A DNA stretch of 32,390 bases, taken from Silene noctiflora (Eukaryota > Streptophyta > Magnoliopsida > Caryophyllales > Caryophyllaceae). The DNA lies in contig VHZZ01004306.1 of assembly GCA_009801015.1 (NCBI GenBank), positions 5,711-38,100 on the forward strand, in the 5' to 3' direction. The position numbers and the translations under genes are program-made. The notes under the pieces were generated by a model, which saw only the letters and a program-made list of their open reading frames with translations, ran no database searches and was not told the DNA's origin. How positions within the stretch are numbered: position 1 is the stretch's first letter; the number at the start of each line of letters is the position of its first letter. Positions 1 to 9,146 of the stretch are shown one piece after another.

Positions 1-73
1 GACACAAACTTACTCGACAGAGTAAGGTCTACTCGGTCGAGTCACCAGAGGTAGGGAAAGCCGTAGTATTACA

Positions 74-2040
74 CTTATGCACCCATTTGGCACCAATGGC
101 CTTATGACCTTGGGGTAGTGTTGTCAACTCCCATGTGTGATTAGACTCTAAGGCTGATATTTCCTGATCCATGGCCTTTCTCCAGTGTGGGTTAGTAAAA
201 GCCTGAGCATAAGAACTTGGTTCATGTAAATCAAGTACATTCTCCAGGGAGTGAATGTATTCAGGACTGTAATTAGAAGAATCCATATGTTGCAGTGCTA
301 AGAAAGCCAGTGAGGCACTACTAGAAGAGGCATCAGAGACATCAAAGGATACTGTACCAGAAGCTGCTTCATCAAAAATAACAGGAGAGTCTGGTGTGCT
401 GGGATGCATAAGAGAAGGAGGCAACCCTTTGCAATCAAAATTCTTTAACCAAACCGAAGTTTGTCTTGTTCTGGTGGACTTTCTAAAGTCTTGGTCAACA
501 ATATGTGGCTGATTCATTGGTATTTGAGTAGAGGAGGCAGTTAAATTTTGTGGACTATTTATTTGTGGACTATGTATTTGTGGAGTAGTATGATAGGAAG
601 AAGTGGATGGTGTATTATTTTGGGAAGCAATAGACAGTAAACCACTAGGATGCTCATGCTGTGAAATTATAGGTGAGTCATGTAAAGGTGTAGTACCAGC
701 AGGATAAAATACTGAAGTAGGTGTTGAGGAGACATCAATATGTGTTGATGTTGTAGGGGAGATGTCTTGTTTATAAGGAAATGTGTCTTCTCTGAAAATC
801 ACATCTCTACTAGTCAATATCTTGTGACTATGTAAATCATAGAGTTTATATCCCTTTTGAGCAAAAGGATATCCCAGAAATATACATGTCTTAGCCCTTG
901 GTTCAAATTTGTCTCCTAATTTTTGTGCTGCATAGCAAAGACATCCAATAACCCTGAGAGTTGAATAGTATGGTTTACTCCCAAATAAGGCCTCTCAAGG
1001 TGTTTTCCATGGTGGGATAGAGGTAGGCATTAGGTTGATTAAGTGAGTAGCAGCAAGAATAAGTTCTCCCCAGAACTTTTTAGGGAGGCCAGCTTGAAAT
1101 TTAAGAGCCCTTGCTGTCTCTAAGAGGTGACGATGTTTCCTCTCAACCCTCCCATTTTGTTGGGGATTGTCAGGTATACTTTTCTGATGAATAATCCCCA
1201 TAGAAGACATGAGACTAGAACACTCATATTGCACAATTTCTGTGCCATTATCATTTCGAATAGTCTTTACTTGAGTATGGAATTGATTTGTAACATAACT
1301 CAAGAAATTAGATAACAATGAACGAACTTGAGTTTTATCCTTTAAGAGCGTTGTCCATGTTACTCGACTATGATCATCAACAATGGTGAAAAAATATGAG
1401 TCTCCTGATATTGACTTGACTCTGTAAGGGCCCCAAAGATCCACATGGATTAAATCAAAAGGATGAGAAGCAATAGAAGTGCTCGGTGTAAAAGGTAACT
1501 TGTGATGTTTAGCCAAAACGCAAACTTCACATTGAAAAGAATCAACATTATTCTGAACATTGAAAGGATGAACATGCTTCAAAGTAGAAAAGGAGCTATG
1601 CCCCATTCGAGCATGAAACAACACAGGATTACAAAATGAGACATGGCTACCTATAGTAGCATTAGGAACATTACAAGATGAGGAATGTTGTCTACAAATT
1701 ATTACAGACTTATGCAAAAGAGATTCAGCTGCAACACTCTTGCCACTAGCTATGAATCCAAGAAGATGGAAGATTCTAGAAGATATTTTGCCTTGACCAA
1801 CTACTTGCTTACTAATAGGGTCCTGGAAAATGTATCCAGTGGCAGTAAAAGTAGCAGTTAGTCCAACATCTTTTAATAATTTGCTCACAGACAAAAGTTT
1901 GTGCTTTAAATAAGGAATATAGAAAACATTTTTAGGGACTAAGGAGGAAAGAATGACTTGTCCAACAATATGAACATCCAATACTTTTCCATCAGGAATG
2001 GTCACCTTAAAAAGGTTTGGTGAGATATTTAATATCATAA
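74..2040 (-). pseudogene. copia integrase and start of reverse transcriptase (broken)
   Basis: The reading runs from the end of protease into integrase. The pre-integrase zinc-binding region has H-x4-H (HARMGH...) with C-x2-C (CEVCVLAKHH). The catalytic triad is visible: D in LIHVDLWGPY, D in TIRNDNGTEI, and E in NGRVERKHRHLLE, spaced as in D,D-35-E integrases. A TGA at 992-994 stops the frame; the same frame then resumes without indel through the GYKLYDLHSHKI linker region and a Ser/Thr-rich spacer. The RT start, ending in GAKWVHK, is at about 74-120. Beyond it the translation (NTTAFPTSGDS) no longer resembles RT, which marks the truncation. Confidence 0.85.
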
Positions 2041-3395
2041 AACTGAGCAATATCATATGACATATGATCAGAAGCGCCTGAATCAATTATCCAATTATCT
2101 TGCAAAGAGAAATCATGCATGTGAGTAGCATGAGAAGCATAAGCCATACCTGCCATAGAGGTACTGGCAGCATACTGCCCAGTAAGAGCAGTGATATTGA
2201 AGTCAGAAGATTCTTTGCCTTTGAGGACTTGGAAAAGCTTATGAAACACAACATTAACCAGATCAAGATCCACACCAGAAGTATCAACATGTGGAGAAAG
2301 AGAAGACAACTCAAGAGGAGTATCATCATCAGAGTCTGGCAATTCTTCAGCATTGGCAGCAAACCTAGCATGTGCTAGCTGCTTACCTTTGCCTTTATAC
2401 TTAGATGCAGACTTATTAGGAGGATAACCATGAAGCTGATAACAGAAAGCTCTAGAATGACCAGGCTTAGTGCAGTAAGAACAAATAAGAGGTGAAGGAT
2501 TTGAATCTTTATTATCAAAGCGAGGCTTCTTATTATCAGGAAAAGATTTATGCACTCCTGATGCATCAGGATAAGAGGAAGGACCAGATGAAGAAGAACC
2601 AACATGACATGAAGAAGGGCAAGAGTAATGTGAATGACCTGATGGCTTGGAATAAGGCCTGTGAGCAGCCATAGCTGTGCCATCACCATCAACAGTTATA
2701 ACAGAATGCATATTTTTCTGCATTTCAATCTGCTGGATCTTGAAATATACTTGATTAACAGAAGGCAACGGATTAGTGGCAAGAATCTGCTCACGAACAT
2801 TAGCATATATAGAATCTAATCCCATAAGGAAATCTAACATCTTGCTGTGATTATCTCTGTCAATTATCTTCTTAAGAATGCTACAGGTGCACTTATCAAT
2901 AGCACCACAATTACATTCAGGCAAAGGATCCAGACTATAGAGATCTTCTCAAACAGACTTAAGACGACCAAAATATTCAGCAACAGGCTTATTGTCATGA
3001 CTAATTTGTGTCATATCTCGACGCAATTGATATAAGAAAGGTGCATTCAATTGACCATATCGTTCTTTCAACTCATCCCAAAGTTGCTTAGAGGAGGTAA
3101 CATATAACATACAATTAGCAAAAGTAGGTGTCATAGAATGTAAAATCCAACGCATGACTGTATAATCAGTGCGCAACCAGTCCTGATAACGAGAATTAGT
3201 CTCGGCAAGTCGAGGAGTTGTTCCGGTGATAGAACCTAATTTGTTTTTGGAAATTAAAGCAAATCTAATAGCACGAGACCAATTCAGGTAGAGATTTCCA
3301 TCAAACAAATCAGAAACAAGATTATGAATAGCAGTATCACCAGGAGCAATCACAATAGGATCCATAGGAGTAGCAGCAGAATTATCATTCAGCAT
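2010..3395 (-). pseudogene. copia gag-protease region (broken)
   Basis: The gag start is the ATG at 3393-3395 (MLNDNSAATP). The N-terminal part has the usual copia gag feature of W in NWSRAIRFAL and LWDELKERYGQL. An in-frame TGA at 2946-2948 interrupts it; the same frame continues directly after the stop, so this is a point nonsense change. A zinc knuckle follows (CSYCTKPGHSRAFC; C-x2-C-x4-H-x4-C) near 2450-2490. The protease active-site motif DSGA lies near 2075. Shortly after it the protease homology moves to another frame (about 2010-2040), a small indel. In copia elements gag packages the RNA and protease matures the polyprotein; neither can be made intact here. Confidence 0.85.
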
Positions 3396-3710
3396 GATGA
3401 AGAAAAGCAGAACAAGTGAAAACTAACAAGTTGAGTAACAAAAGAGTGTAAAAGAGGTAACGAGTATACTGCGAAGAGAGAAATAATCAGCGAAAACACC
3501 AGAAAGTGAGATAAAATTCCATAAGCTCCAGAAGCTGGTGGAAGAAATCGCCGTGATCTTCGTCGGAAAATCAAGAAATATGAGCAAGCGCGCGGAAGAA
3601 AATAAATGAAATCTCCAGAAAATGCGAAAAATACGAAGAAAAATGTCGAAGAATTTGAAGAAATCTTCAACAAAACAACGGCGAAAGATGAAGAATTCGT
3701 CGCCAGATGA

Positions 3711-3796
3711 AAAAGAAATCTCCAAAAAGAGAAATCTAGAAAGATCTAGAAGAAAAAGAAATCTCCAGAAAGAGAAATCTAGAAAGATCTAGAAGG
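3711..3796. repeat. 43-bp tandem duplication in the copia leader
   Basis: The block beginning aaaagaaatctcc at 3711 recurs at 3754 (period 43 bp), with one obvious mismatch (ccaaaaag against ccagaaag). Both copies contain two agatctag or aatctag motifs. It sits between the primer-binding site and gag, and the open frames through it are compositional, not coding. Confidence 0.8.
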
Positions 3797-3810
3797 ATCA
3801 AGAACCTTAA

Positions 3811-3823
3811 GCTCAAGATACTA
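3811..3823 (-). other. Probable primer-binding site (initiator tRNA-Met type)
   Basis: The minus strand reads TAGTATCTTGAGC 17 nt downstream of the LTR end. Copia primer-binding sites usually match TGGTATCAGAGC or a close variant, so this looks like a mutated copy. The position between LTR and gag is right; the sequence match is imperfect. Confidence 0.5.
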
Positions 3824-3840
3824 TGATAAAACTATGGAGA

Positions 3841-4072
3841 TGTAACAGAATAAAGAGAGAAAGATTATAGTGAGAGAAAGTTTGTTATATTAAACTGAGA
3901 AAAATGAAATGTAAGTTGTTACATTGTACAGGGTAGGTAGTCTATTTATAGTATGACTAACTAACTAATGATTAACTTAACTAACCAACTAAATATCTTA
4001 GATATTTCTACAAAGACTGATAAACTGACAATGAATTGCTGATGTTTATGAGGTGTATGTCCTGATTTTTAG
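3841..4072 (-). repeat. 5' LTR of the copia element (partial or divergent)
   Basis: On the minus strand the LTR would end in TTCTGTTACA (plus-strand 3841-3850), followed by a short spacer and the primer-binding site. Inside it a TATA box, TATAAATAG, is readable on the minus strand at about 3946-3955, about 105 bp upstream of the LTR end, consistent with a U3 promoter. The upstream end is uncertain: I see no TG that pairs clearly with the terminal CA, so the LTR may be trimmed. Confidence 0.6.
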
Positions 4073-4672
4073 TAAAGTTCTTTGTTGAGGTCCACCGTCC
4101 ACCCTATCCCATTTATTCACTTTTTCAGGGATTTACCCTCCATGCATAGGCTTGTATAATCTCCGTTCAAATAATTTGTTTATCCGTAATCAAAATAAAT
4201 CAAACAGGTAATAATAAAAAATAAACAAATGATTGACACTTATTATTTCATAAATAATAACCCAGGCAACCATTTTATCCTAATCACTTCAACTTACCTG
4301 CATTGATTAAACTTTTCAATAACCTCACTTTTACCCTTTGTAAATTCTAGTATTTATTTTACTTTAACAAGGTAAGATTTGGTGATGACATACCAATTTA
4401 TAACAACACTCATTATAAAAATAGGGAGTACTGATATGTTAAAATAAAATTAAAATTAAAATTTAAGTAAATAGACGTATTTATGATTTTCAAATTTGTG
4501 ATTGTTGATCTCGTTCATGAGACGCTCAGAAACCAAGTTATTTTACTTTATTTGTGTGTGTGTCAATTGAGCCTTAGCGAACTTGTAATATAAGAGAAGA
4601 GATTTGAACATAAAACCAATTATTGAGGATATCTCTTTTAATTGAGTAGTTTTGTTAAAAGTAAATTGTGAT
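4073..4672. other. Intergenic spacer, no gene seen
   Basis: AT-rich DNA between the copia LTR and the first small transposon. No coding similarity, RNA gene or clear repeat was recognised. Confidence 0.6.
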
Positions 4673-4996
4673 TAGAGCTGGACACAAGCACGGGTCAAGC
4701 AAGTGCAGCTTGCCGTCTAAGGGTTGTGAAACACACAGCTCCCCCACTTTGCGGTTGCAGGCTTTCAGCCTTGCAGGTCGCGCTCAGCACACCTACTCCA
4801 CCAAATGGGTCGGGCCATATTCAAGCTCAACCCATCCAAACCTGTTAAAAAAGTGGAGTTTTGTCTATTTGGGTTGGGCTCGGGTTAAACTTGCATGAGC
4901 CCAACCTGCTTCCTTACATGGGTTACTCTCGTTTCAGGATACACTAGCTCGACAATCCGGCCAAACCGCAATGGCCCGGCACAATGTCCAGTCCTA
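4673..4996. mobile_element. hAT-like non-autonomous element A (MITE)
   Basis: The ends are imperfect inverted repeats: left TAGAGCTGGACACAA, right end read in reverse TAGGACTGGACATTG. The interior is rich in GGGTCGGG / GCCCAACC / GGCCCGGC blocks with no coding content. The flanking 8-mers (attgtgat left, attttgga right) match at only 5 of 8, so the target-site duplication is degraded; ATTGTGA also recurs eight bases further right. It shares end style and interior with elements B to E. The 76-codon open frame inside it is not a gene. Confidence 0.65.
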
Positions 4997-5035
4997 ATTT
5001 TGGATTGTGAATTTGTGCTTTTTTTTCCTGAAAGT

Positions 5036-5219
5036 TTAGGTTAAAGTTAGGTCTTACCTAATCCAAGCTCAGGGTAGATTACCGACCTTTTTAAGGACTT
5101 ATAATAGTGGTGTACTAGTGTTTACAGATTGTCTACCAACAGAGCTATATTTTAACTCAATGAGAATCAAACCCCTGACTTCGTGGTCAAAAGGTGGACT
5201 CTTTGCCATTAAGGCCAAC
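5036..5219 (-). mobile_element. Possible tRNA-derived SINE
   Basis: On the minus strand the sequence begins near GTTGGCCTTAATGGCAAAGA, like a pol III A box (TGGCnnAnTGG), and about 40 nt later has GGTTTGATTCTC, close to the B box GGTTCGANNCC. A downstream body of about 130 bp follows. This is the layout of plant tRNA-derived SINEs. No clean 3' tail or target-site duplication was seen, and hAT-like element B abuts the 5' end exactly. It could also be a degraded tRNA gene fragment. Confidence 0.45.
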
Positions 5220-5698
5220 TAGAGCTGTTAAAACATAACCCAACCTGAAAAATCGACCAAAACCTGCATGGAAATAAACCGAAAATAACCTGCGCTTTTT
5301 AACCTGAACCCGAAAACGACCTGACCCGATAATAACCCGCACCTTTAGGGTTAAGACCTGTTAACCCTGTGACTCGATTCCATAATAGGTAAATTTATTA
5401 AAAATTTGTATTGAAAACAAATAAAAATAATATAAAATGATAAAAATAAATTGAACTTCAAATTTTTTGAAATAAAATATATTTATATGTATTTTAAAGC
5501 ATAATTTTTTCATATAAGTAATTACTCAAATGATTTGCCATATAATATAGTCACTGTTTATCACGTACGTGTAACAATTGGTCGATCTAATATTTCATAT
5601 AAGTGTGTGATATTGAATATATAAGCAAACCCGTATAAACCCGATCCGTATTTCACCCGAACTCATAATCAGTCCGTCCGACCCGTTTAACATGTCTA
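5220..5698. mobile_element. hAT-like non-autonomous element B (MITE)
   Basis: The left end TAGAGCTGTTAAAAC pairs with the right end read in reverse, TAGACATGTTAAACG. The flanking 8-mers are aggccaac (5212-5219) and gggccagc (5699-5706), matching at 6 of 8 with both differences transitions. That is what an old 8-bp hAT duplication should look like. The outer thirds carry AACCCG / ACCTGACCCG iterations; the centre is AT-rich. No transposase frame. Confidence 0.75.
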
Positions 5699-5731
5699 GG
5701 GCCAGCCTTGTTGGTAAGAATTTGTGATTGC

Positions 5732-5738
5732 TATAAAA
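5732..5738 (+). promoter_or_regulatory. Candidate TATA box of the RING gene
   Basis: TATAAAA followed by GGTGGGAC lies just after element B. About 40 nt downstream a pyrimidine-rich leader begins (tcgtctttttttctaatctcc). It is the only good TATA context upstream of the RING coding region. If right, element B sits immediately upstream of the core promoter. Confidence 0.45.
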
Positions 5739-5764
5739 AGGTGGGACTTAGTACTTACACTTAA

Positions 5765-7189
5765 CCACTACCTTGGACCAGTTGGAGCGTCGTCTTTTTT
5801 TCTAATCTCCAACATCTAAAATATCATCATCTTCTTGGTTTTGATGGTTTTGGTCGCTGCTTCTATAATTCCCTTGAATTCATTTGTTTCAACCAATTTT
5901 AATGGTGGTGTAACTATTGCATAACTCAGACAAACAATACTCTCACTCGATTTGATTTTTCTTTCCTAGGTAAACTAACTGTTTAATATCTTTACATTCT
6001 ATTTTTTTCTGTTTAATTTTCTTCAGATCCCCTTTTCGTTATTTTAATTTATTGTTATTAATTAATATTTGTTTTGAATAAAAGCTGTTAAATCTTATGA
6101 GTATAACATGTTACCCCAACACGAGTGACATAAGTTATAAATAGCGTATTCTGTGGCTATACGCCTATACGGAGTAATAAGCATGGTGGGAAGTCTGATC
6201 ATATCCAGTTTGGATGAGGTTAACCTTGGAAACTTGGTTAGAGTCGTGCGTCTAAGTGTTGGACTCGACCCATTTGTGAAATAGAATAATAGATCTTGTT
6301 CTGGCTTAAAATTAAATGTTTAAGTGTCATACCCATGTTCGAACATCAAGAGTCTGACTAAGGTATGAGATGTAATATTAAGAGACGGAGTAATATGGCT
6401 GGCATGTCTAATACTTGGTCTAGAACTAAGTATTGTTGCAATAAGCTAGTAGGGGGTTACAAGCTCAAACCCCTTTAAGGGAACTTCGGAGATGTGTCGA
6501 TTGTGTCCCTCCCTACCCCCGTCCCTAGTGGCGGATCTTGAAATAAAGATAAGGGGGCACGACATTTGAACAACTAATTTTGAATAGTATGAATACTTAC
6601 GCTTCAGCACCGAGTCAGGGGCTCAAGTGATCATTTCTTCACAAAAATACATATAGACTTAACTCCTCAAGTGGTCAGCGAGGTCCAGTCCCTCTCCCCA
6701 CATAAGCAAGGCCCTCCGCGGCCTTTCCCTAAAAGTCTTGGTTACCTTTCCACTTGCGCGTGGTCCTGTCACTAGGAATTCGGTCAAGGGGCTTGCACTT
6801 ATGGGGTATTTGCTTTCGTAACTTCTTGCTAACGGTAGAATTCTTGATCATTAGCTCAAGGAACTCTACTCAATCTGAAGTATTACTCCATAAATAGGAA
6901 GCTTGTACTTGCTTTTCAAAGTTTGTTCTGTATGTTACATTGTACCGTTGAGCCAGGTCAACTATTTATGAGAAGGCTGGAATCATTTTTAATTCTGACA
7001 GTCAACCAACTTGCACTCATTGTCCTAGTTTGTCCATGTGCAGTATCTTACTAGAATTTTGTTGATTTAGATCAAGGAGCAGGGCATCAATGGCGTTGAC
7101 GCCTACAAAGGGGAGCCCAAGGAGACTTACTCTGTGAACATAGAAACGAAGTGAAGGTCAGAGGTGATCCTATTGAAGTGTTGGTTATC
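5765..7189 (+). other. Probable 5' leader with intron of the RING gene
   Basis: No coding frame is visible between the TATA box and the RING ATG. A good donor, CCTAG|GTAAAC, is at 5969/5970. Candidate acceptors are gttgatttag|atc (ends 7070) and ggagcag|ggc (ends 7082). The simplest model is a leader exon from about 5765 to 5969 and a leader intron of 1.1 kb. The segment 6530-6730 starts gtggcggatcttgaaataaa and ends in ccgcggcc-rich DNA and may hold an old transposon piece, which I could not delimit. Confidence 0.4.
7090..7137 (+). CDS. Candidate upstream ORF, 15 codons
   Basis: ATG GCG TTG ... CTG TGA encodes MALTPTKGSPRRLTL and ends 52 nt before the RING ATG. It follows the candidate splice acceptors directly, so the spliced leader would carry it in either model. 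It is a small frame that could occur by chance; translation cannot be judged from sequence alone. Confidence 0.3.
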   Translation: MALTPTKGSPRRLTL

Positions 7190-7954
7190 ATGTGGCCCTG
7201 TGAGAAAGACATTCTGAACCAAAACTCCGAGTGCTCAGATGATGATGCATCGTACGAGAGCAACAGAGAGGAAGGACTTGAGTGTCCTATATGTTGGGAG
7301 TCCTTCAATCTCGTAGAAAATGTTCCTTATGTGCTATGGTGTGGTCACACCCTCTGTAAGAATTGCGTCATGGGGCTACCTTGGGCTGTTCTGAAATCTC
7401 CCACCCTACCTGTCCACCTTCCATTCTTCATCTCTTGCCCGTGGTGCAACTTACTGTCTCCTAGGGTGCTTTACAAAGGCGTGCTAAGATTCCCTCGTAA
7501 AAATTACTTTATCCTTTGGATGGTTGAGAGTATGAATGGTGAAAGAACAAGGTCTTACACATCTTCCCATGGCAATTTTCACCAGGCGGGCCCCATGAAT
7601 CGAAATTATGGAGGAATGAGCCATTCGAACATTAGACACCATAGGGAAGTTCCAAGAACACTGGTAGGGCCAGAGATTAACCACAACAACCACCCTGGCT
7701 CTGTTAATAGGTATTTTAATAGAGAGGGATTGAACATGTCATTTCGCAAGTTTTTGGCATTTCTGGTTCACTTGACCGCCAAATTCCCTCTTGTTCTGAT
7801 ATTCCTTCTTGTCACTTTATACGCAATACCTGCCAGTGCAGCCATCTTGGCTTTGTACATGCTCGTAACCCTTCTATTTGCTTTCCCATCTTTCCTTGTG
7901 CTCTATTTTGCGTACCCAAGCTTGGACTGGTTGGTTCGAGAAATCATCACCTAA
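7190..7954 (+). CDS. RING-type E3 ligase-like protein with C-terminal membrane segments
   Basis: The single coding exon gives 254 aa from the ATG at 7190 (MWPCEKDILNQ). The open frame extends 39 nt upstream only through a GTG, so 7190 is the first ATG. Residues 32-86 form a C3HC4 RING: C32-C35, C51-H53, C56-C59, C83-C86, with an unusually long 23-residue gap between the third and fourth pairs (VLKSPTLPVHLPFFIS). Residues about 105-180 are polar and low-complexity. Residues about 186-247 hold two hydrophobic stretches likely to span a membrane, ending DWLVREIIT. RING domains recruit E2 enzymes for ubiquitin transfer; this arrangement is a conserved plant family with cytosolic RING and membrane anchor. 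Substrate and compartment are unknown. The gene stands alone, with the next gene on the same strand. Confidence 0.9.
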   Translation: MWPCEKDILNQNSECSDDDASYESNREEGLECPICWESFNLVENVPYVLWCGHTLCKNCVMGLPWAVLKSPTLPVHLPFFISCPWCNLLSPRVLYKGVLRFPRKNYFILWMVESMNGERTRSYTSSHGNFHQAGPMNRNYGGMSHSNIRHHREVPRTLVGPEINHNNHPGSVNRYFNREGLNMSFRKFLAFLVHLTAKFPLVLIFLLVTLYAIPASAAILALYMLVTLLFAFPSFLVLYFAYPSLDWLVREIIT

Positions 7955-8895
7955 GTTGTGGACAGCTGTCTCCCTTTCTGTGTTGAGGAACTATTTTACG
8001 TGTCTTTCCACACACTTTACTTGATTATGAATTGGGCCTGACCTGGCCGAGGCGGGATTGGCTCGGGCTATCTGATCACCTCCAAAGTCACTTCCCCGTG
8101 TACCTATTTTGTGAAAAGTTGTAGTTTTCCGCCATAGAATGGTCGTCTCGAGGTTCTCCATTCTCCTTTCAAGATATTTGCTTACAGTGATCTAATGTAA
8201 TCCAGTGAGACTGCATTGGGATACGTTATTACCCTCTAATTTGCCGACATCCTTTGCTCTTATTTTACTGAAGCGCTTCATCTGTTCGCTATTTCAGCCA
8301 GAGCTGTCTGTCATCTCTTGTAAGTTATGGTATTTCAAACAAAAAGTGTTGGTATATACAAGTCATTTTGATAAGCTATTGTGGACAGTGGATACCCTGT
8401 TACTTTGTTTCATTACCTTCGTCATTTGCTAATTTCCGGATTCAGTTCAATGCCTGTTCTATAGGATTGAACCTTGTATATTATATGCTGAGCCAGGAAG
8501 GATCACAATGACAACAAATTCTGGTGCATTCCCGGAGTATTGAACTTGTGACATCTAGCTAAGAGTTGTGTTAATGCTGATCTGCAGTCGGAAATGTACA
8601 TTGGTACATTACCAACAAATTATATATAAATTACCAATCAACTAATAAAATGATACGCATGTAACTCATCAATTAGCAGACGTTACCCCTAGGCTAATTT
8701 CAGATGCAACATTGATATGTATTTTTATATATTGAACAAGTTTGGTGTAAAATCGTTTTAACATAAAATCTATGTACACACTTTTTTTATACTCCTTGGG
8801 TTTCCATTCTGTTTACTTATATGACGTATATATGAGAGGGTGTTCGGGTAAAATATAAGGTGATTTATACTCGGCACTAATTTTGCATAAAACCG
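7955..8895 (+). other. 3' UTR of the RING gene and spacer
   Basis: Non-coding. The first few hundred bases probably are 3' UTR (tttcttgc and ttgtaa-rich elements), but the poly(A) site cannot be placed. Around 8788 a single tactccttgggtttcc resembles one end of a Stowaway-type MITE, without a matching partner. No gene seen. Confidence 0.45.
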
Positions 8896-9146
8896 TCTTT
8901 GTCAGGAATCCGTGTGCATGTAATATGTGCATAGACATATGGCCGTTTCCTTTTGGCGGGACCCTTTTCCCTCTTCCTCCTCAATTCATAACATTTTCAT
9001 TGCGTAACTGTGATCACACCATTTATATTACAACACCCTCTTTCCTTAAAATACGATGGATAAAGATTAAAGAACATGCACATTTTTATTTCACAAACCC
9101 TTTTTTAACCCTCCTTTTCCTCTTCTATTTTGGAAAATTCCTTAAG
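8896..9146 (+). other. Candidate 5' leader exon of the calmodulin-binding gene
   Basis: A CT-rich segment (ccttttccctcttcctcctc and similar) ends in CCTTAAG followed by GTACGTACC, a strong donor at 9146/9147. Pyrimidine-rich leaders are common in plant transcripts. The open frame through it (hydrophobic, ending LFLYFFSIFFYLIEYLL) looks compositional. The upstream limit is a guess. Confidence 0.35.

Larger units (their letters stand above)
74..4072 (-). mobile_element. Truncated Ty1/copia LTR retrotransposon
   Basis: Read on the minus strand, the order is LTR, primer-binding site, gag with a CCHC zinc knuckle, aspartic protease, integrase, then the very start of reverse transcriptase. Protease before integrase before RT is the Ty1/copia order. 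Homology stops near position 74, just after the RT-start motif AKWVHK; the rest of RT, RNase H and the 3' LTR are absent. The coding part carries at least three lesions: an in-frame TGA in gag (2946-2948), a frame change inside protease (around 2010-2040), and a TGA after the integrase core (992-994). The element is therefore dead. The outer LTR border near 4072 is estimated, because no second LTR or target-site duplication can be compared. Confidence 0.9.

Noticed and set aside
3389-3725. Two Phe/Ser-rich minus-strand frames of 94 and 100 codons
   Set aside because: They are in the untranslated leader of the copia element between primer-binding site and gag, where A/T-rich repeats create open frames.
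4668-4898. 76-codon plus-strand open frame
   Set aside because: It lies inside hAT-like element A and its composition comes from iterated GC-rich words; no domain is seen.
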